Source: Streptomyces sp. SA15 (GTDB lineage: Bacteria; Actinomycetota; Actinomycetes; Streptomycetales; Streptomycetaceae). Taken from it: a stretch of 64,000 nucleotides of DNA. Within the stretch, counting starts at the first letter, position 1. Every line of letters starts with the position of its first letter. The notes below the pieces were generated by a model, which worked only from the letters and a program-made list of their open reading frames with translations, did no database searches and was not told where the DNA came from. The position numbers were made by a program, and so were the translations under genes. Of this stretch, positions 19,165 through 27,533 are shown piece after piece. Location: NCBI RefSeq assembly GCF_002291145.1, contig NZ_NTGE01000042.1, positions 1 through 64,000 on the forward strand, read 5' to 3'.

Positions 19165-20619
19165 GTGACTGTCAACGAGGACTCGTTCACCAACTGGAAG
19201 AACCGCGAGGAGATCGCGGAGTCGATGATCCCGATCATCGGGAGGCTGCACCGGGAGCGGGACGTCACCGTGCTGCTGCACAGCCGGTCCCTGGTGAACA
19301 AGTCGGTGGTGAGCATCCTCAAGACCCACCGGTTCGCCCGGCAGATCGCCGGAGAGGAACTCTCGGTCACCGAGACCCTGCCGTTCCTGCAGGCCCTCAC
19401 CACGCTCGACCTCGGCCCGTCGCAGATCGACATCGGCATGCTCGCCGCGACGTACCGCACCGACGACCGCGGTCTGCCGGTGCCGGAGTTCACCGCCGAG
19501 GCCGTCGCCGGTGCCACGGGCGCGAACAAGATCGACCGCCGCGAGCCGCGTGACGTCGTCCTCTACGGCTTCGGCCGCATCGGCCGCCTCGTCGCCCGCC
19601 TGCTGATAGAGAAGTCCGGCTCCGGCAACGGCCTGCGGCTGCGTGCCATCGTGGTCCGTGGCGGCGGCGGCCGGGCCGCCGATGATCTCGTGAAGCGCGC
19701 CTCGCTGCTGCGCCGGGACTCCATCCACGGCCAGTTCCAGGGCACGATCACCGTCGACGAGGCGAACAGCAAGATCATCGCCAACGGCAACGAGATCAAG
19801 GTGATCTACGCCGACGACCCGACGTCGGTGGACTACACGGCGTACGGCATCAAGGACGCCATCCTCATCGACAACACCGGCAAGTGGCGCGACCGCGAGG
19901 GCCTGTCGAACCACTTGCGCCCCGGCATCGACAAGGTCGTCCTGACCGCGCCGGGCAAGGGCGACGTCCCCAACATCGTGCACGGCGTCAACCACGACAC
20001 CATCAAGCCCGGCGAGCAGATCCTGTCCTGCGCGTCCTGCACCACCAACGCGATCGTCCCGCCGCTGAAGGCGATGGCCGACGAGTACGGCGTGCTGCGC
20101 GGCCACGTGGAGACCGTCCACTCGTTCACCAACGACCAGAACCTGCTGGACAACTACCACAAGGCCGACCGCCGGGGCCGTTCCGCGCCGCTCAACATGG
20201 TCATCACCGAGACGGGTGCCGCCTCCGCCGTCGCCAAGGCGCTGCCCGACCTCAAGGCGCCGATCAGCGGCAGCTCGATCCGCGTCCCTGTGCCGGACGT
20301 CTCGATCGCGATCCTCAACCTGCGGCTCGCCCGGGAGACCACCCGCGAGGAGGTCCTCGACCACCTCCGCGAGGTGTCCCTGACCTCGCCGCTCAAGCGC
20401 CAGATCGACTTCACCACCGCCCCCGACGCGGTCTCGAGCGACTTCATCGGCTCGCGCCACGCCTCGATCATCGACGCGGGCGCCACCAAGGTGGAGGGCG
20501 ACAACGCGATCCTCTACCTCTGGTACGACAACGAGTTCGGCTACTCCTGCCAGGTCATCCGCGTCGTCCAGTACGTCTCTGGGGTGGAGTACCCGACGTA
20601 TCCGGCGCCGGTGGTCTGA
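19165..20619 (+). CDS. gap: Glyceraldehyde-3-phosphate dehydrogenase, long form with N-terminal extension
   Basis: A 484-residue enzyme. The NAD-binding domain starts only at residue 131 (VVLYGFGRIGRLVARLL) after a helical extension of about 130 residues, so it belongs to the roughly 480-residue GAPDH group rather than the standard 330-residue group. The catalytic Cys is about residue 292 in SCASCTTN, and the C-terminal WYDNEFGYS motif is intact. It oxidises glyceraldehyde 3-phosphate to 1,3-bisphosphoglycerate or the reverse. The GTG at 19165 has only a weak AAGTGAAG site. It stands alone, next to sugar-metabolism remnants. A second, standard glycolytic GAPDH is expected elsewhere in the genome. 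Confidence 0.93.
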   Translation: MTVNEDSFTNWKNREEIAESMIPIIGRLHRERDVTVLLHSRSLVNKSVVSILKTHRFARQIAGEELSVTETLPFLQALTTLDLGPSQIDIGMLAATYRTDDRGLPVPEFTAEAVAGATGANKIDRREPRDVVLYGFGRIGRLVARLLIEKSGSGNGLRLRAIVVRGGGGRAADDLVKRASLLRRDSIHGQFQGTITVDEANSKIIANGNEIKVIYADDPTSVDYTAYGIKDAILIDNTGKWRDREGLSNHLRPGIDKVVLTAPGKGDVPNIVHGVNHDTIKPGEQILSCASCTTNAIVPPLKAMADEYGVLRGHVETVHSFTNDQNLLDNYHKADRRGRSAPLNMVITETGAASAVAKALPDLKAPISGSSIRVPVPDVSIAILNLRLARETTREEVLDHLREVSLTSPLKRQIDFTTAPDAVSSDFIGSRHASIIDAGATKVEGDNAILYLWYDNEFGYSCQVIRVVQYVSGVEYPTYPAPVV

Positions 20620-20639
20620 TCGCGGCTGCAGGATCCGCG

Positions 20640-20710
20640 GATCAGTGCGCAAATGCAGGTACGAGATGCGCAACTAGATGCACAATTCCGGAACTTGGTG
20701 CGCACTGACT
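20640..20710. promoter_or_regulatory. Left array of TGCGCA motifs
   Basis: TGCGCA occurs at 20646, 20667 and 20699, with a TGCACA variant at 20679, in a locally AT-richer patch. ATGCGCAACTAG (20666-20677) is the exact reverse complement of a 12-mer at 24196-24207 on the far side of the sugar-acid genes. The third copy sits in a CCGGAAC...TGCGCAC context that also recurs there. This looks like an operator cluster for one regulator. Confidence 0.5.
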
Positions 20711-20904
20711 CCGCTCCGTAACTACCTCTTGTCGATCCTTTGTGATCTTTAGGTGCGTCGCGATGCTGAAGCTCCATACCGTCGAGGCATGGCGACTCAG
20801 AGTTCGACCCTGGCTCGCCGGGGGCACAGCGCCCCTACCGCGTCGTTCAGCGCTCACCGCCGAGGACTTCAGCACTTCGCTGTCAGCCTCGGCTTCCAGG
20901 CAGC
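20711..20904. other. Short intergenic stretch, no supported gene
   Basis: A 40-codon plus-strand frame from ATG 20790 to 20912 (starting MATQSSTLARRG) could be the beginning of a lost divergent gene driven from the TGCGCA array. It runs into the end of the dehydrogenase gene and has no recognisable family. I do not call it a gene. Confidence 0.3.
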
Positions 20905-21939
20905 TCAGTGAAGTCGGGCGAGAGCGTCTGGATTCGCGCAGTGCGCGAGTGGCTGGCCTTGCAGGAATCTTGCTACTTCCGAGGCCACGATGGAGGCGGC
21001 GTTGAAGGCGGTCTGTTTGCTGGCGCCGGCCAAATGGGGCGTCATGACGATGTTGGGGGTCGTCAGCAGGCGTGAGTTGGCGGGGATCGGCTCACGGGGG
21101 AAGACGTCGAAGGCGGCGCCGAAGAGCTTTCCGGCGTCCAGGGCGTCGCACACGGCGTCGTAGTCGACAAGGGATCCGCGGGCACAGTTGACCAGCACGC
21201 CGCCCGCAGGCATCAGGTCGATCAGCTGCCGGGAGATCAAGCCCTCGGTCTGCGGAGTCGCGCGGGCATGGACGGTGACGAACGTGGAGCGCCGCATGAG
21301 GTCCGCCAGGTCGGTGACCTCGGCCGGTGCCACGTCGTCCGGGCTGACAAAGGGGTCGGCGACGAGCACGTGTGCGCCGAATCCGCGCAGGATCCGGGCG
21401 ACCCGGGACCCGATGGCGCCGTATCCCACGATGCCGACGGTGCTGCCCTCGAGCTCTGGCCCGACCTTGTCGAACATGTAGTAGTCACCTCGCCAGGTGC
21501 CTGCGGCGAGGTCCGCGTGGGTGGCGGGGACGCGTCGGGCCGCGGCCATCATCAGGGCGACCGTGTGCTCGGCGGTGGCGGTGGCGTTGCGCCCGGGGGC
21601 GAAGGAGACCGCGACGCCGTGCCGGGTGGCTGCTTCGAGGTTGGCGTTGACGGGGCCGCCGCGGCTGACGCAGAACAGGCGCAGATCGGGGCTGGCTTTG
21701 AGGATCCGTTCGGTGAGCGGTGCCATCTGGGTGACGCAGATGTCGACTCCGCTGAGGGCCTCGATGAGCTGGTCCTCGGTGCCCGATGCCTCCCGTACCT
21801 CGGCTACCTCCCCGAAGGGCTCGACCGGCCAGGGCAGGGTGAGTTCGCGGAAGGTCGCGCCGGGTGCGGCCGGCTGGAGCCTGTCGGTGAGCAGGGAGTT
21901 GAGGACGAAGTGGTCACCGGCGGCGAGGATGGTGGTCAC
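20905..21939 (-). CDS. D-isomer-specific 2-hydroxyacid dehydrogenase
   Basis: A 344-residue NAD-dependent enzyme starting at GTG 21939, whose GTGA overlaps the phosphatase stop; the much longer frame upstream reads out of phase through that gene. The Rossmann motif GIVGYGAIGSRVARIL (about 155-170) and the catalytic triad are present: Arg in NCARGSLVD, Glu in VFPREPIP and His in TPHLAGAS. Family members reduce 2-keto acids or act on phosphoglycerate-like substrates. Coupling with a histidine phosphatase and an FGGY kinase suggests a pathway for a sugar acid or sugar alcohol. The kinase is broken here, so the pathway may no longer work. Confidence 0.9.
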   Translation of the reverse strand: MTTILAAGDHFVLNSLLTDRLQPAAPGATFRELTLPWPVEPFGEVAEVREASGTEDQLIEALSGVDICVTQMAPLTERILKASPDLRLFCVSRGGPVNANLEAATRHGVAVSFAPGRNATATAEHTVALMMAAARRVPATHADLAAGTWRGDYYMFDKVGPELEGSTVGIVGYGAIGSRVARILRGFGAHVLVADPFVSPDDVAPAEVTDLADLMRRSTFVTVHARATPQTEGLISRQLIDLMPAGGVLVNCARGSLVDYDAVCDALDAGKLFGAAFDVFPREPIPANSRLLTTPNIVMTPHLAGASKQTAFNAASIVASEVARFLQGQPLAHCANPDALARLH

Positions 21940-22559
21940 TTGAGTGCTCCTGGTGTCACGGGGCGGTTCAGTGTCAGCAACGACGGCACGCCGTTGCTCA
22001 GGACGAGTTCGTTCAGGGCGCAGTTGGCCAAGAAGGGGAAGGTCCGGCGGTACTGGCGCAGAGGCAGGCCGAGTATGCGGCAGAGCGCGAGCCGGATCGC
22101 GGTGGAGTGGCCCACGACGAGGACGCGGCCTTCGCGGTGATCGGCCTGGAGGTCGGTGAGGAACTCCAGATAGCGGTCGCCGGCGGCCAGGGGGTTCTCT
22201 CCCTTGGGGAAGTGGTTCGTCACCGGGTCGGTCTGGAAGGCTGAAAGGTGGTCGGGAAACCGCTGTTGCATCTCCGCGCGCGTGAGGCCCTCGGCGATAC
22301 CGAAGTCGAGTTCGCGCAGCCGTTCGTCCACGCTCACGGGCAGCCCGGTGCTCACCGCGCTGTCGCGTGCGGTTTCTTGTGCTCGCGTGAGTGGGGAGGC
22401 GAAGATCGCGGTCAGGTCCGCCTGTTCCGCCCAGTCCGCGAGCGCGCGTGATTGTGCGTGGCCGCGCTCGGTGAGCGCGATGTCGGTGCTGCCGGCATAC
22501 CGGTTTTCGGCGTGCCACAGGGTCTCCCCGTGTCGGACGAAGATGACATGGAGGCTCAA
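21936..22559 (-). CDS. Histidine phosphatase (phosphoglycerate mutase-like)
   Basis: A 207-residue protein. The only sensible start is TTG 22559, overlapping the kinase stop (TTGA) with AAAGGA eight bases upstream, because the conserved core begins at once: VIFVRHGETLWHAENRYAG, the RHG phospho-acceptor motif. SPLTRAQETA, LRELDFGIAEG and VVGHSTAIR complete the family set, with the second catalytic His in GHS. It should dephosphorylate a small phosphorylated metabolite in the cytoplasm. It lies between a kinase remnant and a dehydrogenase, all overlapping by 4 bases as in one operon. Confidence 0.9.
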   Translation of the reverse strand: MSLHVIFVRHGETLWHAENRYAGSTDIALTERGHAQSRALADWAEQADLTAIFASPLTRAQETARDSAVSTGLPVSVDERLRELDFGIAEGLTRAEMQQRFPDHLSAFQTDPVTNHFPKGENPLAAGDRYLEFLTDLQADHREGRVLVVGHSTAIRLALCRILGLPLRQYRRTFPFLANCALNELVLSNGVPSLLTLNRPVTPGALK

Positions 22560-23569
22560 TGTGCCGTCCTTTCTCGTGCGTGGGTCGCGACGACGCCGGG
22601 GAGCCAGCCGCGTTGGACAAGCAGATCGAGCAGCCGGAAGTAGCCCTCGTCGTGAGGGTCTTTCTCTGAACGGTGTGGCTCGAGGGTCCGGTCGAGTCGC
22701 ACCATCGCGGCGGCGACGCTGTCCAGCGGGGCACGGCTCGATGCGGCCAGCACTGCCATGCCGAGCGCGGGTTGCGCGTTGCTCGGAAGGCTCACCGGGC
22801 GTTGCAGTACATCGGCGCGCAACTGGTTCCACAGGGGGTTGCGGGTGGCGCCGCCGGTGAGGACGATCGCTCCGTCGGTCGGGGCGCCGAGCAGGTCCAC
22901 GTAGTCGAAGCAAAGCCGTTCGACGTAGGCGGCGCCCTGCAGCAGTGCGGCGAAGGACTCGGCGCGGGAGGCCGGTTCGCGGCTGCCGAACGCGCGGGCG
23001 TCCGGGGCGACGAAGGGGAACCGTTCGCCCGGGGAGACCAGTGGGTAGCGCAGCAGGTCGGTGGGCAGTAGTGCCGCGGCCTCGCGGGTGAGCCGGTCCA
23101 GGTCGGCGTCCGCGAATTCGCGTGCGACCAGGCCGGCTCCGACACTGGAGGCTCCGCCGGGCAGCCAGTGACCAGAGGGCGATCGGTGGGAGTAGACGAC
23201 CCCGTGCGGATCATGGACGAGGTCTTTGGTGACGCCTTTGAGTACGAGGGTGGTGCCCATGACCGAGTTCCAGCTTCCTACGGCGGTCGCACCGGAGCCC
23301 AGTTGTGCCGCGCAGCCGTCGGTCATCCCGGCGACGACGGCGGTGCCTTCGGTGAGCCCGGTCTCGGCGGCGGCCGCGGCGCAGACCTGACCGATGACCG
23401 TGCCGGGCAGTACCAGGTCGGGCAGCATCGCGCGGGGGATCTCCAACGCGGCGAGAACGGGCTCGGGCCATGTCACCTGTGCGGCGTCGGCGCCGGTCTT
23501 GAGCGCATTGCTGGTGTCGGTGGGTACCTCGTGCCCGACGAGCTTGCGGTTGATGACGTCGTTCTGATG
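22556..23569 (-). pseudogene. FGGY-family carbohydrate kinase, N-terminal part lost
   Basis: The C-terminal domain is intact: VAGMTDGCAAQLGSG, SWNSVMGTTLVLKG, LTGGATRNPLWNQLRADVLQRPV are classic FGGY features. Reading back through the apparent GTG start at 23476, the frame still matches the family (QNDVINRKLVG...TDTSNALKTGAD) up to about 23569. There homology stops abruptly at the joint with an unrelated SnoaL fragment. Roughly the first 160 residues, including the ATP-binding DxGT motif, are missing. A 306-residue product could be made from GTG 23476 but could not be an active kinase. The deletion probably removed the 5' half and upstream genes. Confidence 0.8.
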
Positions 23570-23625
23570 CGCCAGTTCGCACCCGTGATCCAGGTTCTCG
23601 CCGGCAGGCTGCGATCTCCGGACGG

Positions 23626-23876
23626 CTCAGCCGCGATCTGCCCGTCCTGGAAGCGGAAGATGTCGAAGACGGCCATCCCGGGGGTGCCGGGGACCAGGAC
23701 GCCCCTGGAGTGCAGGAGCACCAGGTCGCCCTCGGACAGGGCCCGCCGGACCTCGAGCGTGGCGTCCGGGAACTGCTCTCGCATGCCGGCGCCGAAGGCC
23801 TTCATGGCCTCGGGGCCGTCGGCAGCGAGGGGGTTGTGCCGGATGTAGTCCGGCCGTACGTGGCGGTCGTGTCCCG
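23626..23876 (-). pseudogene. SnoaL-like (NTF2 fold) protein fragment
   Basis: The segment DYIRHNPLAADGPEAMK...DLVLLHSRG...VFDIFRFQDGQI is typical of SnoaL-like polyketide cyclase or ester hydrolase proteins. Both ends are missing: the usual N-terminal helix is absent and the C-terminal HWDVIQ segment is replaced by the kinase joint. It is fused out of context to the truncated kinase. The sequence on its other side (23877-24042) is not recognisable. Confidence 0.65.
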
Positions 23877-24391
23877 CATGACGGGCACACTGGAACAGAA
23901 CTTCAAGAGCGCCCTGCGCCAGAGCAAGGCCGGCGGTGTCGACCGCATCGCCCGCACACCAGACTTCACCGCCAAACTCCGCCAGGCCGTTGTCTCTCAA
24001 AGCCGGTATCACGTTGAACGCTAACCACGCTCGGGAGCCCACCTTTACAGGTCGGCACCTCGCCGCGGAGCAAGCTCGGAACTCTTGTGCAGGGATCCAC
24101 GCGCTCCTGGCCCGGGTTCTGCACTAACCAGACCGCCCTGGCACCCCCAGACGCCGGTCTCACGCAGCGTGACGATCCGGAGTGCGCGCCCTTCACTAGT
24201 TGCGCATTTGCCTCGGACAACCGATCCGGAACCGTTGCGCACGTCTGCTGGAACCGCAGGTCACAGCTCCGGCGTTGCGCACGAACTCGCGCACCTGACA
24301 CGGCGACTGCCTGATCAGGCGGGCTCACAGCTCGGGCGCGCGGACCCGTCGGGGCCGCGCGCCGCTCAGCGCACTGTCTCCGAGGGCGGCG
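23877..24391. other. Decayed intergenic stretch with right TGCGCA array
   Basis: No supported gene in about 515 bases. Both strands have short open frames (one plus-strand frame ends at 24024 with KSALRQSKAGGVDRIARTP) that match nothing I know. TGCGCA occurs at 24201, 24236 and 24276, and CTAGTTGCGCAT (24196-24207) is the inverse of the 12-mer at 20666-20677. CCGGAAC-then-TGCGCAC also recurs. The arrays bracket the broken operon. Confidence 0.45.
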
Positions 24392-25174
24392 TCAGTGGTG
24401 GTGGCCGTGCCGGCCGAGGGTCTCCACGGGGGTCGCGCCGGGGCGGGTCCACTGCGGCACGGGGCGGCTGGTCGGGCCCCAGGTGGCGTTCCCGTCCGCG
24501 TCCGAGCGCCAGTACCAACACGGGCGGCGCCCCTCGGGCCAGCCTTTGGGGTTGTCCTCCCACGCCTCGCCGCGGCCGTAGGGCGTCATGTCGAGCAGGC
24601 CGAGGGGCCCGTTGACCGGCTCGTTGCCACGGCCCGTCGTGGAGTAGGTGAGGAACACGCGGTCGCCGTCGCGCAGGAAACAGGTGATGTAACCCATCTC
24701 TCCGCCGACCGGCGCGTCCACGTCGCGCACCGAGTACCAGGGCTGGGTGTAGCCCATGAACTCGACGTAGGAGGCCACCTCGTCCCAACGGCCCGTGGTC
24801 AGGATGGCGAACGAGACGCCGCGGGCGTTGAGGTAGACGGCGTCCTTCATGTGCCAGGCCGTGGTGGTGCAGCCCTCGCACTGCCCCTGGTGGGGCGCGC
24901 CGTCGTACCACATGTGCTTGTAGACCACGAGCTCGTCGCGGCCCTGGAACAGGTCCAGGAACGGGACCGGGCCGTCGGGTCCGACGACCTCGACCGTCCC
25001 GTCGAGCTCCACCATCGGCAGCCGGCGGCGGGCCGCGGCGAGGGCGTCGCCCTCGCGGGTGTGGGCCTTCTCGCGGACCAGAAGCTCGTCACGGGCGGTC
25101 TGCCAGGTGGCCAGGTCGACGACCGGCGGGCGGCCGGGCAGCGCGGTGGTCGGGTCACTCGGCGTGGTCGTCAT
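24392..25174 (-). CDS. DUF899 family thioredoxin-fold protein
   Basis: A 260-residue cytoplasmic protein from ATG 25174 behind GGAGGA. DUF899 features are clear: RRLPMVELDG near residue 50, LFQGRDELVVYKHMWY, the CxxC-like CEGCTTTAWHM and the C-terminal GRGEAWEDNPKGWPEGRRPCWYWR. The fold is thioredoxin-like with a central Cys pair, but the biochemical role of the family is not established. The C-terminus is His-rich (GRHGHHH). It stands alone and may serve in redox or dye-type substrate handling; this is a guess. Confidence 0.88.
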   Translation of the reverse strand: MTTTPSDPTTALPGRPPVVDLATWQTARDELLVREKAHTREGDALAAARRRLPMVELDGTVEVVGPDGPVPFLDLFQGRDELVVYKHMWYDGAPHQGQCEGCTTTAWHMKDAVYLNARGVSFAILTTGRWDEVASYVEFMGYTQPWYSVRDVDAPVGGEMGYITCFLRDGDRVFLTYSTTGRGNEPVNGPLGLLDMTPYGRGEAWEDNPKGWPEGRRPCWYWRSDADGNATWGPTSRPVPQWTRPGATPVETLGRHGHHH

Positions 25175-25243
25175 GGTGTCCTCCGTGGTGTCTCGTGCCG
25201 GCAGCGTCGTACGGCGTCCTACGACGGTCACCAGAACAGACTC

Positions 25244-25277
25244 GCGCCCCTGCCGAAACTCATCGCGGCAGGGGCGC
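25244..25277 (-). terminator. Terminator hairpin after the carbonic anhydrase gene
   Basis: GCGCCCCTGCCG and its complement around a 10-base loop, 15 bases past the stop codon on the minus strand. Confidence 0.75.
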
Positions 25278-25291
25278 CCTCGGTCGAGCTG

Positions 25292-26056
25292 CTAGGCGAT
25301 GTGGTGGACGAGCTGGCTGGTCAGCTCGTAACGGGCCCCGACGACGGCCAGCCGGCCGGCGGCCACCTTCGCGGCCAGGTCGGGCTCCGCGGCGAGCCGG
25401 GAGCGGACGGCTCGTATGTTGGCGTCGATCGTCGCGTCGACGCGAGCGTCGCCCTCCTTCGTGTGGTCGATGGCCGGACCGATCTGGTCGGCCAGATACT
25501 GGATGTGGTCGGGCAGCCGCTCGCCGGACTCCTTGGCATCGACGGCGGCGCGCACCGCGCCGCACGACTGGTGCCCGAGCACCATGACCAGGGGGATGCC
25601 GAGTTCGAGCACGCCGTACGCGACGCTGCCGAGCACGGCCTCGTCCAGTACCTCGCCTGCGGTGCGTACGGTGAGGAGGTCACCGAGGCCCTGGTCGAAG
25701 ACGAGCTCGGGCGGCACACGGGAGTCGACGCATCCGAGGACGACGGCGAAGGGATGCTGACCCGACGTCAGGCTCTCTCGAACCGTGGGTGTTTCGTCCG
25801 GGTGCTGCTCTCGGTACGTGCGCCAGCGAAGGTTGCCGGCCGTCAGTTCCCGCAGGACTTCCGCGGGCGTGGTGGGCCGCCTCCGGCCGGCGTGTGGGGA
25901 CGGCGCGCCGGGGGAGGCGGCGGCGGGCGTCGCACCGAGGGCGACCCCGGTACCCAGGGCCGCGGCCCCGGTCAGCCCGGCGCGCAGGAGAGCACGACGG
26001 GCGGGTGCGGTCGGCTCGTGGCCGACGGCTCTATGAGGGGTGACGTCAGAGTTCAC
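25292..26056 (-). CDS. Exported beta-carbonic anhydrase
   Basis: About 254 residues from GTG 26056; an ATG at 26119 is the upstream alternative and neither has a good ribosome site. The leader has the pair ARRALLRAGL followed by a long Ala/Gly-rich hydrophobic run, which fits twin-arginine export. Zinc ligands of the beta class are visible: Cys in VLGCVDSR (with the Asp-Arg dyad) and His and Cys in LGHQSCGAV. It interconverts CO2 and bicarbonate, here apparently outside the membrane. Secreted or Tat-exported beta-type enzymes are a recognised actinobacterial subgroup. An inverted repeat lies 70 bases upstream. Confidence 0.92.
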   Translation of the reverse strand: MNSDVTPHRAVGHEPTAPARRALLRAGLTGAAALGTGVALGATPAAASPGAPSPHAGRRRPTTPAEVLRELTAGNLRWRTYREQHPDETPTVRESLTSGQHPFAVVLGCVDSRVPPELVFDQGLGDLLTVRTAGEVLDEAVLGSVAYGVLELGIPLVMVLGHQSCGAVRAAVDAKESGERLPDHIQYLADQIGPAIDHTKEGDARVDATIDANIRAVRSRLAAEPDLAAKVAAGRLAVVGARYELTSQLVHHIA

Positions 26057-26124
26057 GGCGAGGAATGTATGCCCGGAGCCGTGTCCGGTCCCGCAGGTTA
26101 CTGAATCATGGACAGGCATGGAAA

Positions 26125-26138
26125 ATTCGTGAACGAAT
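26125..26138. promoter_or_regulatory. Inverted repeat upstream of the carbonic anhydrase
   Basis: ATTCGT-GA-ACGAAT, a perfect inverted repeat in an AT-richer patch about 70 bases before the carbonic anhydrase start. It may be an operator; no regulator is recognised nearby. The remaining bases to 26371 hold nothing I can support. Confidence 0.4.
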
Positions 26139-26371
26139 ACGGGGACGCCGTTGGTGTTCTCCGGTACCTTCCTTGACCTTTCCCAGGGGGACGGACCTCT
26201 CCGACGGCCATCCCGTGCCTGCGAATTGGTGGGTTCGAGGCGGAGGCGTGTGGATCTCGTGGAAATCGCCCCTGGGGCGGCGGCATATGGGGCATCGGGT
26301 GCGGGCCCGGAGAGGCGTCAGCCCACAATGGGGCTTGCAGTCGTATCTGTCGCGCACTGATTAAGTGAACT

Positions 26372-27031
26372 ATGAATCTATTCGGCCGAAGTGCCTTCTC
26401 CCGCCACCAAACACCGCCCGTGGCTCCGAAACCCACGCCTGGCTCGTCGGCTTCCGCCTCCGCCGTCCTGCCGGATCCGACGCTGGAAGCACTGACCGGA
26501 GAATGGTTAATCGATCCCGCACACAGCCGGATCGGTTTCTCCGTCCGGCATGCCATGGTGACGACAGTGCGCGGTTCCTTCGCGGAATATGAAAGCCGCC
26601 TCTACTTCGACGGCCGCAACCCGGCTCGCTCACGTGCCGAAATCGTGCTGTCCACCGCCAGTGTCGACACAGGTGTGGAACAACGCGACGCCCACTTGGT
26701 CGGCCGTGACTTCCTGGACGCCGCGTCCTACCCGCGCATGCGGTTCGCCAGCACCGCCGTACAGCTCGCGAGCCCTGACGTGTACCGCATGACCGGTGAC
26801 CTCACCATCAAAGCCACCACACGTCCCGTCGTACTGGAGCTCACTTACATAGGGCACGTCACGGATCCGTTCGGCTACGAACGGGTCGGCTTCGACGGCA
26901 CCACCACCGTCAACCGCACCGAATGGGGCCTGACATACAACAGTAAGCTGGCCGAAGGCGGTGCGATGGTGAGCGAGAAGGTGCGCCTCCAGCTCGATAT
27001 CGCCGCCATCCGCGCCCTCCCTGCCGGCTGA
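26372..27031 (+). CDS. YceI family lipid-binding-like protein
   Basis: A 219-residue protein with the full YceI lipocalin-like fold: WLIDPAHSRIGFSVRHAMVTTVRGSFAEYE at the start, then VLSTASVDTGVEQRDAHLVGRDFLDAASYP, the most diagnostic block, and FGYERVGFDGTTTVNRTEWGL near the end. The first 40 residues are Pro/Ser/Ala-rich without a convincing signal peptide, so it is likely cytoplasmic. YceI proteins bind polyisoprenoid-type lipids or amphiphiles; the substrate is not known for streptomycete members. The ribosome site is weak (AAGTGA). Confidence 0.93.
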   Translation: MNLFGRSAFSRHQTPPVAPKPTPGSSASASAVLPDPTLEALTGEWLIDPAHSRIGFSVRHAMVTTVRGSFAEYESRLYFDGRNPARSRAEIVLSTASVDTGVEQRDAHLVGRDFLDAASYPRMRFASTAVQLASPDVYRMTGDLTIKATTRPVVLELTYIGHVTDPFGYERVGFDGTTTVNRTEWGLTYNSKLAEGGAMVSEKVRLQLDIAAIRALPAG

Positions 27032-27040
27032 CGGCGAGCT

Positions 27041-27206
27041 TCAGAGCGGAGCCCCGCCGAATCCGATCTGTTCCGCGAGTTCCCACACGGCCTCCGTGTC
27101 GCTCGCGATGAATGACGCCGGGGAGCCGAGCAGCCGTTCGTACCAGGCCAGTGCCGCTGCGTAGTCGTTGACGGGGATACCTGCGAACAGATCGCGGCCA
27201 TCCGCT
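27041..27206 (-). pseudogene. VOC/glyoxalase-superfamily remnant
   Basis: The frame LFAGIPVNDYAAALAWYERLLG is the canonical beginning of a VOC-fold protein. It continues to VWELAEQ and then leaves the family and stops after about 53 codons, whereas complete members have about 120. An in-frame stop precedes it with no start codon between. It is a 5'-less and 3'-truncated fossil. Confidence 0.7.
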
Positions 27207-27297
27207 CATGCTATCGAGGAGGGGTCGTCCCCGTGACGGGCCCGTCTTGGTCGATCCTACGAACATGACACTCGCCGGGTTACAGCCCACGGCATCT

Positions 27298-27316
27298 GTT
27301 AGGAAACTTTCCTAAC
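27298..27316. promoter_or_regulatory. Orphan chitosanase-type operator
   Basis: GTTAGGAAACTTTCCTAAC, a perfect 19-base palindrome. It matches the kind of operator described before streptomycete GH46 chitosanase genes (CsnR-type). It stands 59 bases before a coding remnant that matches the start of a mature chitosanase, which supports the reading. Confidence 0.6.
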
Positions 27317-27374
27317 GATGTCAGGTGCAGACCAACCTGGCTGGCAAGCCCCCACCGCACTTGGAGTGCCCGTG

Positions 27375-27478
27375 ATGCGCATGCCTGCGGCGGCAGCCCC
27401 CGCCGCCGCACCCGGACTCGACGACCCGGCGAAGAAGGAGATCGCCATGAAGCTGGTCGCGGACGCCGTCGTCACCCT
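27375..27478 (+). pseudogene. GH46 chitosanase 5' remnant
   Basis: The codons read APGLDDPAKKEIAMKLV, which is nearly the N-terminus of mature GH46 chitosanases (GLDDPxKKEIAMxLV). Homology ends after about 30 residues, before the catalytic Glu region, at an AT-rich joint (around 27478-27520). The frame happens to run on into the phosphatase, so a chimeric protein from further upstream is conceivable but unlikely. Confidence 0.65.
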
Positions 27479-27533
27479 AAAGGATCAAATTGCTTCTTAT
27501 ACTCAAAGGGACACAAACCTCCCGGAGTGGTCC

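Noticed and set aside
20905..22734. A 609-residue version of the 2-hydroxyacid dehydrogenase
   Set aside because: The first 265 residues are an out-of-phase reading of the phosphatase gene. The GTGA overlap at 21936-21939 gives the natural start.
23473..24042. A 189-residue SnoaL-like gene
   Set aside because: Only about 84 residues match the family. The C-terminal part is an out-of-phase reading of the kinase remnant and the N-terminal part is unrecognisable.
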